From the NCBI RefSeq assembly GCF_024305245.1, contig NZ_JAMWYX010000003.1, positions 62,001 through 126,000 on the forward strand: a stretch of DNA of 64,000 nt. The letters run 5' to 3'. A program made the translations under genes and the position numbers. Positions 1 to 10,354 of this stretch are shown in pieces. The stretch is from Erythrobacter sp. Its GTDB lineage: Bacteria; Pseudomonadota; Alphaproteobacteria; Sphingomonadales; Sphingomonadaceae. Under the pieces are notes generated by a model, which was not told where the DNA came from, did not search any database, and saw only the letters and a list, made by a program, of their open reading frames with translations. Within the stretch, counting starts at the first letter, position 1; every line of letters starts with the position of its first letter.

Positions 1-551
1 GCGTTGATCTCGCGGACGAGATCGGGGTCCCAGGTGCTGGCGAGGCCGATGGATTGCGGGAAGGCGGTCGCATCTTTCGCCGCAAAGCCATGGAGTGATT
101 CTTCGTGAAACAGCACCGGGATGCCGAGCCGGGTGTTCTCCATCGCCCAGCGCTGCGCGTCGATCACGTATTGAATAGAATCTTCGATATTGCGGCGCGG
201 CACAACGCGCGGACTGGATGGCCCCTTGCGATCCGAAGGACGGGCGATCTGGCCGATTCCGTCGGGGAATTTGGCCGAGGCCTTGGCGGGATCGAACACA
301 TCGCCGGCACTCTGGATTTCGCCCTTGCTGTCCCAGATGGTGATGATCTGCGCGATCTTTTCTTCAAGTGTCATGCGCGCCATCAGATCATCGACGCGCT
401 GTTCGACCGGCAATGCGGCGTTCCAGTACGGCGCGTCCTTCATGGCGCGTTCCACCGCCACTTCCTGCGCCTGCGTTGCCGGCACTGCGACCAGATTGAA
501 CGCCGCCAGACACACGCCAGCCGCCAAGGCTGCCCGCTTGATCCCAAACAT
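1..551 (-). CDS. Glycoside hydrolase family 3 beta-glucosidase/xylosidase, N-terminal part (gene runs off the left edge)
   Basis: Manual minus-strand translation from ATG at 551: MFGIKRAALAAGVCLAAFNLVAVPATQAQEVAVERAMKDAPYWNAALPVEQRVDDLMARMTLEEKIAQI...GIPVLFHEESLHGFAAKDATAFPQSIGLASTWDPDLVREINA. Signal peptide plus GH3 N-domain motifs. Absent from the ORF track because it has no stop in the window. Confidence 0.88.
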   Translation of the reverse strand, partial: MFGIKRAALAAGVCLAAFNLVAVPATQAQEVAVERAMKDAPYWNAALPVEQRVDDLMARMTLEEKIAQIITIWDSKGEIQSAGDVFDPAKASAKFPDGIGQIARPSDRKGPSSPRVVPRRNIEDSIQYVIDAQRWAMENTRLGIPVLFHEESLHGFAAKDATAFPQSIGLASTWDPDLVREIN

Positions 552-598
552 GGTATTCCCCTCTCCTCTACGCGATTGCTTGACTGTCACCGCGTTTG

Positions 599-612
599 TG
601 GTAGCGCTACCA
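599..612. promoter_or_regulatory. Perfect palindrome TGGTAGCGCTACCA, putative LacI-family operator between divergent GH3 and GH67 genes
   Basis: 14-bp perfect palindrome read directly; related copies recur upstream of other genes in the locus. Confidence 0.75.
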
Positions 613-647
613 TGATGAGAGGGAGAGGCCTTGTCAACCGGATTGCA

Positions 648-2720
648 ATGCGTCTTGCGGCGCTGAGCGCGGCAATTGTGCCGTTAGCATCTTTGCAGGC
701 CGAAGATGGCTATGACTTGTGGCTGCGCCACGCTCCGCTTGAAGGCGAATCCCTGGCACGGCTGCAAGCTCATGATGGTGAGATTGTTGCCCTCAATCCC
801 GATGAGCCGACCGTAGCACTCGCCATCAGCGAACTGCGCGCCGGTCTTGACGGGTTGCTGGGCAAAGCAGATCGGGCTGCGCAAACTGGCTCATACACAG
901 CGTTTCGCTTCGATTGCGACCATCCTGCAATAGCCCCTGGCGGCGCATTCCGCATCACTCCAGCTGACCGCTTGCTTAGCATCGACGCCGCTGAACCGGT
1001 TGGTTGCCTCTATGCCAGTTATGCCATTCTACGCGAGCTGGGGCAGGGCGCCGACCCGTCGACGCTAGCGCTCGATAGCGCTCCGGCGATGCCGCTCAGG
1101 ATGCTCAACCACTGGGACAATCCCGATGGCCATGTCGAACGCGGCTATGCGGGCCGGTCGATCTTCGATTGGTGGCACCTGCCCGAGCGCCTCGACCAGC
1201 GGATGATCGACTATGCCCGCGCGAATGCCTCGGTCGGCATCAACGGCGTGGTGGTGAACAACGTCAACGCCCGCGCTTTCATGCTGGAGCCGCGTTACAT
1301 CGCCAAGTTTGCCCGGTTGGCCGATGCGTGGCGGCCCTATGGCATCCGCGTCTATCTCTCGGCCCGCTTTTCCGCGCCGATGGACATTGGCGGTCTGACA
1401 ACTTCAGATCCGCTCGATCCGCAAGTGGCGGCGTGGTGGCGTGCCAAGGCGGACGAAATCTACACTGCCATCCCCGATTTCGGCGGCTTTCTGGTCAAGG
1501 CGAACAGCGAAGGCCAGCCCGGCCCGCAGGATTATAGCCGCACCCATGCCGACGGCGCGAACATGCTTGCGGAAGGGCTCGGCGACCGGGGGACAGTAAT
1601 CTGGCGTGCCTTCGTTTATTCGGCGGAGGACGAAACCGACCGCACCAAACAAGCCTATGCCGAGTTCGTACCGCTCGACGGGCAATTTGCCGACAACGTG
1701 ATCGTGCAGGTCAAGAACGGCCCGCTCGATTTCCAGCCGCGTGAACCGTTCCACCCGCTGTTCGGCGCGATGCCCAAAACCAAGCTGATGTTCGAAGGCC
1801 AGATCACCAAGGAATATCTCGGCTTTGCCAGCCACCTCGCGTACCTCGCCCCGCTGTGGAAGGAAGTGCTGGGCGCCGATACGGGCAGGGGCGGCCCCGT
1901 TACGAAAAGCGTTGCGCAAGTGATCGCGCCCGCTGGCATGGCCGGCGTGGCCAACACCGGATCGGATCGCGACTGGACGGGATCGGATTTCGATCAGGCG
2001 AACTGGTATGCCTTCGGTCGACTGGCGTGGAATCCGGCGCTCTCCAGCGAGAGCATCGCGCGCGAATGGGCGGCGCAGACGTTTACCCGCGATCCGCAGG
2101 CGCTCGGCACAATCACCGCGATGATGCAGGGTAGCCGCGAAGCGGTCGTGCGATACATGACCCCGCTCGGCCTCGCGCATGTGATGGACACCGGACACCA
2201 CTATGGCCCCGGCCCGTGGGTGTGCGATCTGGCACGACCCGACTGGAATCCGTGCTATTATCACCGCGCCGACGGGGAGGGGATCGGGTTCGACCGCACG
2301 CCCGCAGGATCTGACGCGCTGGCACAATACGCGCCCGATGTCACCGCACAGTGGGCCGATCCTGCAACGGTCGATCCGCGCTACCTGCTGTGGTTCCACC
2401 GCGTTCGCTGGGATCGCGTGATGCCATCTGGTCGAAGCTTGTGGGCCGATCTGGTACACGAATATGATGCCGGGGTGGCTGCAGTCGATGCCTTGGCGCG
2501 CGATTGGCAGACCCTCGCCCCGCACATCGATGCGCAGCGGCACCGCGCCGTGGCTGAAAATCTCGCAATCCAGCAGGTCGAGGCGCGCTGGTGGCGCAAT
2601 GCCTCGCTCGCCTATTGGCAATCGCTCCACGGCCTCCCGCTGCCCGCCGGGGCCGCGCCGATCCCGGAAAGCCTTGCCGACTATCAGCGCCGCGCCTTTC
2701 CCGAGGCTCCCGGACAATGA
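648..2720 (+). CDS. aguA: GH67 alpha-glucuronidase, secreted
   Basis: NHWDNPDGHVERGYAGRSIFDWW and VGINGVVVNNVNA motifs typical of GH67. Start placed at ATG 648 (signal peptide MRLAALSAAIVPLASLQA), downstream of the operator. The ORF-track start at 105 overlaps the divergent GH3 gene and is unlikely. Confidence 0.88.
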   Translation: MRLAALSAAIVPLASLQAEDGYDLWLRHAPLEGESLARLQAHDGEIVALNPDEPTVALAISELRAGLDGLLGKADRAAQTGSYTAFRFDCDHPAIAPGGAFRITPADRLLSIDAAEPVGCLYASYAILRELGQGADPSTLALDSAPAMPLRMLNHWDNPDGHVERGYAGRSIFDWWHLPERLDQRMIDYARANASVGINGVVVNNVNARAFMLEPRYIAKFARLADAWRPYGIRVYLSARFSAPMDIGGLTTSDPLDPQVAAWWRAKADEIYTAIPDFGGFLVKANSEGQPGPQDYSRTHADGANMLAEGLGDRGTVIWRAFVYSAEDETDRTKQAYAEFVPLDGQFADNVIVQVKNGPLDFQPREPFHPLFGAMPKTKLMFEGQITKEYLGFASHLAYLAPLWKEVLGADTGRGGPVTKSVAQVIAPAGMAGVANTGSDRDWTGSDFDQANWYAFGRLAWNPALSSESIAREWAAQTFTRDPQALGTITAMMQGSREAVVRYMTPLGLAHVMDTGHHYGPGPWVCDLARPDWNPCYYHRADGEGIGFDRTPAGSDALAQYAPDVTAQWADPATVDPRYLLWFHRVRWDRVMPSGRSLWADLVHEYDAGVAAVDALARDWQTLAPHIDAQRHRAVAENLAIQQVEARWWRNASLAYWQSLHGLPLPAGAAPIPESLADYQRRAFPEAPGQ

Positions 2721-2775
2721 AAGGCCCAATGGTAGCGCCCATCATCGCGCTTGCTGACACTCGGGCAGCGGTTCT

Positions 2776-3900
2776 ATGGCCGTAACCATGAACAGCAAGC
2801 CAGAAGTCGCCGCCACGGCCCGCAAACGCAGCGCGCGGCGCAGCAATGCCGCGCCCACCATCACCGATGTCGCGCGCGAGGCGCAATGTTCGCCGATGAC
2901 CGTCAGCCGCGTCATCAATGGCGAGGAAAACGTGCGTGAGGACACCAAACAAAAGGTGCTCGGCGCAATTGCCAAGCTCAACTATGTGCCCAACCGAGCG
3001 GCGCGGTCGCTCGCAGCCGGATCGCAGTTGCGGATCGCGCTGCTGTTCGACAACCCCTCCGCATCATACCTCAGCGAATTTCTGATGGGCGCGCTGGAGG
3101 AAGCGAGCCGACGCGACATCTACCTGGTGGTGCAAAGCTGCGAGACGGTGAACGAGGCTTATGGCGTGATCCGCAAAATGCTCGATGGCGGGATCGAAGG
3201 CTTCATCCTGCCGCCACCCTTGTGCGACGATCAAAGTGTGCTCGACCTGATCCGCAGTAATGGCGGAATTGCGGTCGCGGTGGGACCGGGGCGCGCGACC
3301 GGCAGCCACGGCGCAGTGTTGATCGACGAATTCCAGGCCGCTTATGACATGACCCGCCACATCATCGGGCTGGGGCATGAACGGATCGCCTTCATCATCG
3401 GCAACCCCGATCAGGTCGCCAGCGGACGGCGTTTGCTCGGCTATCGTTCGGCGATGAAGGATGCCGGGCTGGCGATTGACGAGAGCCTGATCGCGCAGGG
3501 CCAGTTCACCTATCGTTCGGGCATGGTCGCGGCGGAAAAGCTGCTGGGCGTACCGCATCGCCCGACCGCCATTTTCGCTTCCAACGACGATATGGCTGCT
3601 GCCACTGTCGCAATGGCGCACCGGCGGCATCTGGATGTGCCGAACGACATTACCGTCTGCGGGTTCGACGATACCGAGCTGGCGAGTTCAATCTGGCCGG
3701 AGCTGACAACAATCCGCCAGCCGATCCGCGAGATGACCGCCGAAGCGGTCGCGATGATTGCGCGGGTGTACAAGCAAAAGCCGCGCATCGCCCGCGCCAA
3801 GGCCGAGCAGTTAACGCTCGCCTATCAACTGATCCGCCGCAATTCCGATGCCGGGCCCAGCCTTGCCGCCTCGTTCAACCCGCCGCCCGAGAAAACATGA
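2776..3900 (+). CDS. LacI-family transcriptional regulator
   Basis: N-terminal HTH TITDVAREAQCSPMTVSRVINGEENVREDTKQKVLGAIAKLNYVPNRAARSLA followed by a periplasmic-binding-like domain. Confidence 0.93.
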   Translation: MAVTMNSKPEVAATARKRSARRSNAAPTITDVAREAQCSPMTVSRVINGEENVREDTKQKVLGAIAKLNYVPNRAARSLAAGSQLRIALLFDNPSASYLSEFLMGALEEASRRDIYLVVQSCETVNEAYGVIRKMLDGGIEGFILPPPLCDDQSVLDLIRSNGGIAVAVGPGRATGSHGAVLIDEFQAAYDMTRHIIGLGHERIAFIIGNPDQVASGRRLLGYRSAMKDAGLAIDESLIAQGQFTYRSGMVAAEKLLGVPHRPTAIFASNDDMAAATVAMAHRRHLDVPNDITVCGFDDTELASSIWPELTTIRQPIREMTAEAVAMIARVYKQKPRIARAKAEQLTLAYQLIRRNSDAGPSLAASFNPPPEKT

Positions 3901-5681
3901 CCGAAACACCCACACCCCGCCGCCTGCGTTCGCGCGACTGGTTCGACAATCGTGAGCGGATGGATATGACCGCGCTCTATCTCGAGCGGTTCATGAATTA
4001 CGGGATTACACCCGAAGAATTGCAAAGCGGCAAGCCGATTATCGGCATCGCGCAAAGCGGCAGCGACCTTTCCCCCTGCAATCGCATCCACATCGATCTG
4101 GCCAAGCGCACGCGTGACGGCATCCGCGATGCAGGCGGCATCCCCATCGAATTTCCCGTCCACCCGATCTTCGAAAACTGCCGCCGGCCGACAGCGGCGC
4201 TGGATCGCAACCTTCTGTATCTCGGGCTGGTGGAGCTGCTCAACGGCTATCCTATCGATGGCGTGGTGCTGACCACCGGCTGCGACAAAACCACGCCGAG
4301 CCAGATCATGGCGGCCAGCACGGTCGATATTCCCGCCATCGTGCTGTCAGGCGGGCCGATGCTGGATGGCTGGCACGAAGGCGAGTTGGTCGGCAGCGGC
4401 ACAGTGATCTGGCGCAGCCGCCGCAAGCTGGCGGCTGGCGAGATCGACGAGGACGAATTCCTCCGCCGCGCCACCGACAGCGCGCCGAGCGCCGGACACT
4501 GCAATTCGATGGGCACGGCGAGCACCATGAACGCGGTGGCCGAAGCGCTGGGCTTGTCGCTCACCGGCTGCGCCGCGATCCCCGCGCCTTATCGCGAGCG
4601 CGGGCAGATGGCCTATCGCACCGGCCGCCGGATCGTCGAAATGGTGCTGGAGGATCTGAAACCCTCTGACATCCTGACCCGCAAGGCCTTCGAAAACGCC
4701 ATCGCCACGGTCAGCGTGATCGGCGGATCGTCCAACGCGCAGCCGCATATTCAGGCGATGGCCGCCCATGCCGGCGTCGAACTGGAAACCGGCATCTGGC
4801 AGGCGCATGGCTATGATCTGCCGCTGCTGGTCAATATGCAGCCTGCAGGCGCCTATCTGGGCGAGCGTTTTCACCGTGCGGGCGGGGTTCCCGCAGCGAT
4901 GTGGGAGCTGTTGGAGGCCGGCAGGCTGAACGGTGACTGCATCACCTGCACCGGGCAAACGCTGGCTGAAAATCTCGCCGGAGCGGAAAGCCATGATCGC
5001 GAGATGATCCGGCCCTTCGCTGATCCGCTGATCGACAAGGCCGGTTTCATGGTGCTGTCGGGCAATCTGTTCGACTTTGCGATCATGAAAACCTCTGTGA
5101 TCTCCGAGGCGTTTCGCGCCCGCTACCTCTCGCGTCCCGGCATGGACGGCGTGTTCGAAGCGCGTGCGATCGTATTCGACGGGTCTGACGATTACCATCA
5201 CCGCATCAACGATCCCGCGCTGAACATCGACGAGGATTGCATTCTGGTGATCCGCGGATCGGGCGTGATCGGCTGGCCGGGCAGCGCCGAAGTGGTCAAC
5301 ATGCAGCCGCCCGATGCGATGATCCGCGCAGGCAAGCAATGGCTGCCGACGCTGGGTGACGGGCGGCAATCGGGGACCAGCGACAGCCCTTCGATCCTCA
5401 ACGTCAGTCCCGAAAGCGCGGTTGGCGGAGGGCTTTCGTGGCTGCGCACCGGCGATATCATCTGCGTCGATCTGAACACGCGGCGCTGCGATGCGCTGGT
5501 GGACGAGGCCGAGATCGCCCGCCGCCGCGCCGAGGAGACCTGCCCGCCCGTGCCCGAAAGCCAGACCCCGTGGGAAGAGCTGTACCGCGAGAAGACCGGC
5601 CAACTAGCCGAGGGCGGGGTGATGGACTTTGCACTCAAATATCGCGGCACAGCGCGCAAATTGCCGAGGCATAATCACTGA
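3897..5681 (+). CDS. xylD: IlvD/Edd family dehydratase, probable D-xylonate dehydratase
   Basis: DRNLLYLGLVELLNGYPIDGVVLTTGCDKTTPSQIMAA, GHCNSMGTASTMNAVAEALG and VIGGSSNAQPHI motifs; overlaps lacI by ATGA; sits in a xylose/xylan locus. Confidence 0.85.
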   Translation: MTETPTPRRLRSRDWFDNRERMDMTALYLERFMNYGITPEELQSGKPIIGIAQSGSDLSPCNRIHIDLAKRTRDGIRDAGGIPIEFPVHPIFENCRRPTAALDRNLLYLGLVELLNGYPIDGVVLTTGCDKTTPSQIMAASTVDIPAIVLSGGPMLDGWHEGELVGSGTVIWRSRRKLAAGEIDEDEFLRRATDSAPSAGHCNSMGTASTMNAVAEALGLSLTGCAAIPAPYRERGQMAYRTGRRIVEMVLEDLKPSDILTRKAFENAIATVSVIGGSSNAQPHIQAMAAHAGVELETGIWQAHGYDLPLLVNMQPAGAYLGERFHRAGGVPAAMWELLEAGRLNGDCITCTGQTLAENLAGAESHDREMIRPFADPLIDKAGFMVLSGNLFDFAIMKTSVISEAFRARYLSRPGMDGVFEARAIVFDGSDDYHHRINDPALNIDEDCILVIRGSGVIGWPGSAEVVNMQPPDAMIRAGKQWLPTLGDGRQSGTSDSPSILNVSPESAVGGGLSWLRTGDIICVDLNTRRCDALVDEAEIARRRAEETCPPVPESQTPWEELYREKTGQLAEGGVMDFALKYRGTARKLPRHNH

Positions 5682-6661
5682 TGCGGGGGTGGCTCGTCCT
5701 GGGCGCGTTGCTGGCCGCCGTCCCGCTTCTGGCGGAGGAGCCTGCACCCGGTTCGAACCCGATTATCCGCGACCGGTTCACCGCCGACCCAGCGCCCTTG
5801 GTGATCGGCGATCGGCTGTGGCTCTATACCAGCCACGACGAGGCGGCGGACGGCGAGATGTTCAACATGAAGGAATGGCTCGCTTTTTCGACCACCGACA
5901 TGCGGGAATGGACCTACCACGGGCCGGTTATGAACATCACTGGCTTCAAATGGGCATCGCATGATGCATGGGCGGTGCAAGTAATCGAAAAGCACGGGCG
6001 GTATTGGATGTATGCTCCGGTCGAACATGACGAGACCAAACCCGGCAAGGCGATCGGCGTTGCCGTTTCGGACCGCCCTGAAGGCCCGTTTGTGGACGCC
6101 AAGGGAGAAGCGCTGATCAGCAACGACATGACTCCAAAGGGAAACCACAGCTGGGAGGATATCGACCCGACGGTGTTCACCGATGACGACGGCACCAGCT
6201 GGATCGCATGGGGCAACCGCCAGTGCTACATCGCCCGCCTTGGTGCGGACATGATCAGTATCGATGGCCCGATCACCGAAATCACCCCGCCGCATTTCGA
6301 AGAAGGGCCATGGCTGCACAAGCGCGGTGCGCTCTATCACCTCACCTACGCCTCGCTCGACCGGGCCACGCATACCGATGAGCGCGTGTCCTATGCCACC
6401 GCCACTTCGCTGGAAGGCCCGTGGACATACCGGGGCGAGTTGACCGGATCTGGTGAGGGCAGCTTCACCATCCACCCCGGCATCGCCGAGTTCAAAGGGC
6501 AGTGGTATCTGTTCCTCCACAACGCCGCGTTGACCATCGGGACACGCAAGGGTGCGCTGGGGCGGCGGGCAGTGACGGTGGAGCATCTGACCTATGATGA
6601 TCAGGGCCTGATGCTGCCGGTCAAACAGACCAAAGCGGGCGTGACAGCGCCAGCGCCCTAG
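5681..6661 (+). CDS. GH43-like glycosidase (beta-xylosidase/arabinofuranosidase type), secreted
   Basis: Signal peptide; SNPIIRDRFTADPAPLVIGDRLWLYTSHDEA and WEDIDPTVFTDDDGTSWIAWGN five-blade propeller motifs. Confidence 0.85.
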   Translation: MRGWLVLGALLAAVPLLAEEPAPGSNPIIRDRFTADPAPLVIGDRLWLYTSHDEAADGEMFNMKEWLAFSTTDMREWTYHGPVMNITGFKWASHDAWAVQVIEKHGRYWMYAPVEHDETKPGKAIGVAVSDRPEGPFVDAKGEALISNDMTPKGNHSWEDIDPTVFTDDDGTSWIAWGNRQCYIARLGADMISIDGPITEITPPHFEEGPWLHKRGALYHLTYASLDRATHTDERVSYATATSLEGPWTYRGELTGSGEGSFTIHPGIAEFKGQWYLFLHNAALTIGTRKGALGRRAVTVEHLTYDDQGLMLPVKQTKAGVTAPAP

Positions 6662-7515
6662 GTGGCGGCGATCCTCAGGCTCAGGCTGATCGTTTCGCCG
6701 GGTGCGCACAGTGGCATCCCGCCTGCATTGATCGCATCGGGCAAGTGGCTGACGGGTTCGAGGCACAGGATATCGGGCGCTTGCGGCGCGTAGAGATGCA
6801 GGTGCGGCGCTCCCGCCGCGCGTAGCGTGATTGTGCCAAGGTCATCCTCCACTACCGCCGCGCCGTCCCACCCAGTATAGCAGTGGTCGATCAATGCAGG
6901 CGGTAGAACAGCGCCGCCCGCAGCGGCGTAATCGCCGAACTGCGAAGGCGGCAAGTGTTCGCCGGTCGGGATCATGTCCGCACCCACGGCCACCACGCTG
7001 CCCGCAGCAAAGCGCACGCGGCTTTCCGGGCGGCGGCGCAGATAGGGGTGGAGGCCGAGGCCTGCGGGCATCGGCTCAGGCGAAAGGTTGGTCAACGACA
7101 GCGTGATCGTGCAGCCCGCCGCGTCCAGCACCACTGCCTGCCGGGCTTCATAGGCCCAGAGCCAGCGCGGCGCGGTGCCATCATGGCGGTGAACCAGCGT
7201 GCAGCGGCTGGCTTCTGCCTCCGCCACAATCCACACCGATTGCCAGCCATGGCCATGGATCGCGTGCGGTTCAGGCGCGAAATTGGGCGCAAGGGAGATG
7301 CGCTCGCCCGCCCACGCATACTTCCCGCCAGCGATGCGGTTGCACCACGGCACCATCGGGAAACAGGCGGCGTCGAGCGGGTTGGCCGAGCCAGCGGGCA
7401 TGGCGCGCAGCACCGGCACACCGCCGCAATCCAGCGCTGTCAGCAGCCCGCCCGCTTGCGGCAGGATACGCGCGCGCCAATCGCCGTGTCCGAGGATTAG
7501 ATGGGGCAAATCCAT
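6658..7515 (-). CDS. Aldose 1-epimerase family protein
   Basis: GalM-like: CFPMVPWCNRIAGGKYAW, AIHGHGWQSVWIV, GLGLHPYLRRRP. Confidence 0.85.
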   Translation of the reverse strand: MDLPHLILGHGDWRARILPQAGGLLTALDCGGVPVLRAMPAGSANPLDAACFPMVPWCNRIAGGKYAWAGERISLAPNFAPEPHAIHGHGWQSVWIVAEAEASRCTLVHRHDGTAPRWLWAYEARQAVVLDAAGCTITLSLTNLSPEPMPAGLGLHPYLRRRPESRVRFAAGSVVAVGADMIPTGEHLPPSQFGDYAAAGGAVLPPALIDHCYTGWDGAAVVEDDLGTITLRAAGAPHLHLYAPQAPDILCLEPVSHLPDAINAGGMPLCAPGETISLSLRIAAT

Positions 7516-7556
7516 TGTCGCGGCGCTGTGATGGGGCAGGCTTCGGCGCGCAAGCC

Positions 7557-9470
7557 TTAGCGTGCAATATCAAGGCCGAAACCGGGGACAGGCATGCCGT
7601 CGCCATCGACCAGATTGACCACCGGCGCATCGGCCCAGGCATAACGGACGCGGGTGGGCGCCATGCCCTCAGGCACGGCGATAACCATGCTGCTGTCGTC
7701 GAGGCCCGCCAGCACAAAGCGGCAGGTGCCCGGCGCAGCCTCGCACAGTTCCACGCCGAGGGGGTAGGGGCCGCCCTGCGCCTGCAACGCGCCAGTAATC
7801 CCGCTGAAACTCACGGTGACCTTGCCGCTCGCCAGCACCGCGCGCTGCGGCATGGGCAGGCTGCGGCCATTGAAAGCATCGGCCAATCGTTTGCCCAGAA
7901 CGTTCTTGTTGGCGGGATGGATATCGGTCGGCTCGCCAAGGTCGATGGCCGTCACCAGCGCGGCGTTGGCATCGGCAGCGACGGCGCGGCGCTGTTCATC
8001 GCGCAGCTGCGCCCAGCCGGATTCGCCCGGAGCGCTGCGGCGTTCCCCGAAATCGGCCAGTTGCACCACCAGCATCCGCGCCTGCGGGCCGAACTGGCGG
8101 CGCCATCCGGCAAATATCGCTTCCAGCTTCCTGTCGTAGTCAGGCTGCCCCACATCGGATTCGCCCTGATACCAGGCCACGCCCGCCAGCCGCATCGGCC
8201 CAAGCGGGGCGATCATCGCATTGTGCATCGCGCCCACGCCCGCATTGGCATCCCACGGCGCGCGCGGGGGCACATCGGTCACAGGCGTGGTCGCATAGTC
8301 CCAATCCGCTCCCAGCGGAATGCGCGTTCCATCAGCGGCGGTGAAGTGCAGCCGTTCCGGTCCGGCGAAGAACCCGCCATTGTCCCACGCATTGTTGGCG
8401 GCGATCAGGACGGTGTTCTCGCCCGCTTTCAGGTGCTGCGGGGGAACGCGGTAGGTGCGTTCCACCCCCCAGCCGAAGGTGTAACCGACCGGCGCACCAT
8501 TGACGAAGGTGAGGTCGAGATCGTCGATCGCGCCGATGGCAAGCTGGCCTTCGCCCTTGGCCTGATCCGGCGTGAGCGTGATCGTCTGGCGGAGCCATAC
8601 ATTGGCAATCGGCTTGCTATCCAGCCCTGTTCCGGTCCATTCGTTCCAGAACGAAAAGCGCGGGATCGGCTTCCAATCGAGGCTTTGCGGGTTGCGCCAC
8701 GGCTCGCGCCCGCCATCGGCCTTGCGCCACCAGTCGAACCACTGCGGCACGAAGCCTAACGTCGCGGCATAGGGATCGCGGGCGTAGAGCGCGAGTTGGT
8801 CGAGCGCTTCGGCTCCGTGCAGCGCGCGCACGCCCTCCCGATCAAGCCATGCCCGCGCAGCGCTGCCGCCCCAATTGGAATGAATGAGGCCGATGGGCGT
8901 GGCCGTGTCTTTCCCGCGCAATGCCTTGGCCATGTAAAAGCAGGCCGCGGAAAAATTAGCGACGCTGTCGCTGGTCGCCGCCTTCCATACGACCGGCGCG
9001 GCGAAACGGGGTTGCGGCAGCGCGGCAGTGGCCTTGGGCACCATCAGCAACCGGATTCCATCATCTGCGGCGAGGCGCAGCTGGGTATCGGCGTCCAGCG
9101 CGCGGGTGACGGGCAGTTCCATGTTGGATTGTCCGGCGCACAGGAACACATCGCCGATCAGGATATTGGCGTAGGTTTTCGTGCCGCTCTCGTCGGTCAG
9201 CGTCAGGGCTTGCGGGGCGGCGTTTGCAGGTAGCGGGGGCAGGGTGAGGGTGAAGTTGCCCGACCCATCCTTGGCCGCGCTCGCCGTGACCTCGCCCAGC
9301 CTTGCCGTCACCTTGCCCCCGGCTTGGCCTTGCCCTGACAGAGTGATCGGTTGCCCCTGTTGCAGCACCATGTTGTCGCCATAAGCGGCGTCAAGCGAGG
9401 GTGCGGCAGCCGCGCCAAACGGAGCGGCGATCGCAAGAGAGGCAGCTAGAGCATTGTTAAATAAGCACAT
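7557..9470 (-). CDS. Sialate O-acetylesterase-like SGNH esterase, likely acetylxylan esterase
   Basis: FLCAGQSNMELPVTRALD and GVAWYQGESDVGQPDYDRKLEAIFAGWR motifs; signal peptide. Confidence 0.85.
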   Translation of the reverse strand: MCLFNNALAASLAIAAPFGAAAAPSLDAAYGDNMVLQQGQPITLSGQGQAGGKVTARLGEVTASAAKDGSGNFTLTLPPLPANAAPQALTLTDESGTKTYANILIGDVFLCAGQSNMELPVTRALDADTQLRLAADDGIRLLMVPKATAALPQPRFAAPVVWKAATSDSVANFSAACFYMAKALRGKDTATPIGLIHSNWGGSAARAWLDREGVRALHGAEALDQLALYARDPYAATLGFVPQWFDWWRKADGGREPWRNPQSLDWKPIPRFSFWNEWTGTGLDSKPIANVWLRQTITLTPDQAKGEGQLAIGAIDDLDLTFVNGAPVGYTFGWGVERTYRVPPQHLKAGENTVLIAANNAWDNGGFFAGPERLHFTAADGTRIPLGADWDYATTPVTDVPPRAPWDANAGVGAMHNAMIAPLGPMRLAGVAWYQGESDVGQPDYDRKLEAIFAGWRRQFGPQARMLVVQLADFGERRSAPGESGWAQLRDEQRRAVAADANAALVTAIDLGEPTDIHPANKNVLGKRLADAFNGRSLPMPQRAVLASGKVTVSFSGITGALQAQGGPYPLGVELCEAAPGTCRFVLAGLDDSSMVIAVPEGMAPTRVRYAWADAPVVNLVDGDGMPVPGFGLDIAR

Positions 9471-10354
9471 CAGCCAAGCTTTGCGCGGGCCTGCGCGAAG
9501 CCTCGCACCGGAGCGTCAAAGGCGAACAGGCTGCCCGCATGGGGAAAGGCGATCATATCGTCAGCCGACATGTTCTTGGTTGCCGAAGTGACATAGCCGG
9601 TGCTCAAAGCCGCCCCGCCGAATGCCATCTTGGTGATGTCGCGGGCAGGCATGGCGATGGTTGCAACCAGTTCGCCATCGGGCGAAAACCGCGCTACGCG
9701 CCCGCCGAGGTAAAGGCCGGTCCAGACATGGTCTTCCGCGTCGACCACCGGCCCATCGGGATAGGCCGAAGGGAACAGCGCGCCAGTATCGGCAAACAAG
9801 CGCGCCTCGCCAACGCCAGACGGTGTAAGATCGGCGACCATGATTTTTTGCGCACCGGTATCGGTAAAATAGATGCGGTCGCCCGCGGCGTTGACGGCAG
9901 GGCCATTGGTGATCGCGATGCCCGCAGGCCCCGCCGCACGGATTTCTCCGCGATCGAACACATAGAACCGGCCCGATGCCGCGCCTTCGGCATCGTCCAT
10001 CGATCCGAACCACACCCGGCCCCAGGGATCGGTGCAGGCATCGTTGAGCCGGTTGGTCGCAGGCTCACCCGGAACCGCGCCCAATTTTTCGAAGCGTTGG
10101 GCTTCGGGATCGAAGGTATAAAGCCCGTCCTTCAACCCGCACAGCAACAGCCCGCCTTCGGCCGGTATCGCCCATCCGATCTGTTCGGGTGCCTGCGTAA
10201 AAGCGTTGCTGCCGGTTGCCGGATCATAGTGCCACAGGCGATGCCGCTTGATATCGACGAACCAGACAATCCCGCGCTCCGCATCCCACAGCACCCCTTC
10301 GCCGAGCTTGCTGTCGGCGGCGAGCACCGGGCGAACGGGCAGATTTATCTCCAT
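9470..10354 (-). CDS. xylC: SMP-30/gluconolaconase/LRE family lactonase, probable xylonolactonase
   Basis: DSKLGEGVLWDAERGIVWFVDIKRHRLWHYDP, NRLNDACTDPWGRVWFGSM and PDGPVVDAEDHVWTGLY motifs; between esterase and xylB. Confidence 0.85.
   Translation of the reverse strand: MEINLPVRPVLAADSKLGEGVLWDAERGIVWFVDIKRHRLWHYDPATGSNAFTQAPEQIGWAIPAEGGLLLCGLKDGLYTFDPEAQRFEKLGAVPGEPATNRLNDACTDPWGRVWFGSMDDAEGAASGRFYVFDRGEIRAAGPAGIAITNGPAVNAAGDRIYFTDTGAQKIMVADLTPSGVGEARLFADTGALFPSAYPDGPVVDAEDHVWTGLYLGGRVARFSPDGELVATIAMPARDITKMAFGGAALSTGYVTSATKNMSADDMIAFPHAGSLFAFDAPVRGFAQARAKLG

Noticed and set aside
1404-2729. 441-aa - strand ORF
   Set aside because: Antisense shadow of the GH67 gene.
4347-5603. 418-aa - strand ORF
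   Set aside because: Antisense shadow of the IlvD/Edd gene; no domain evidence.
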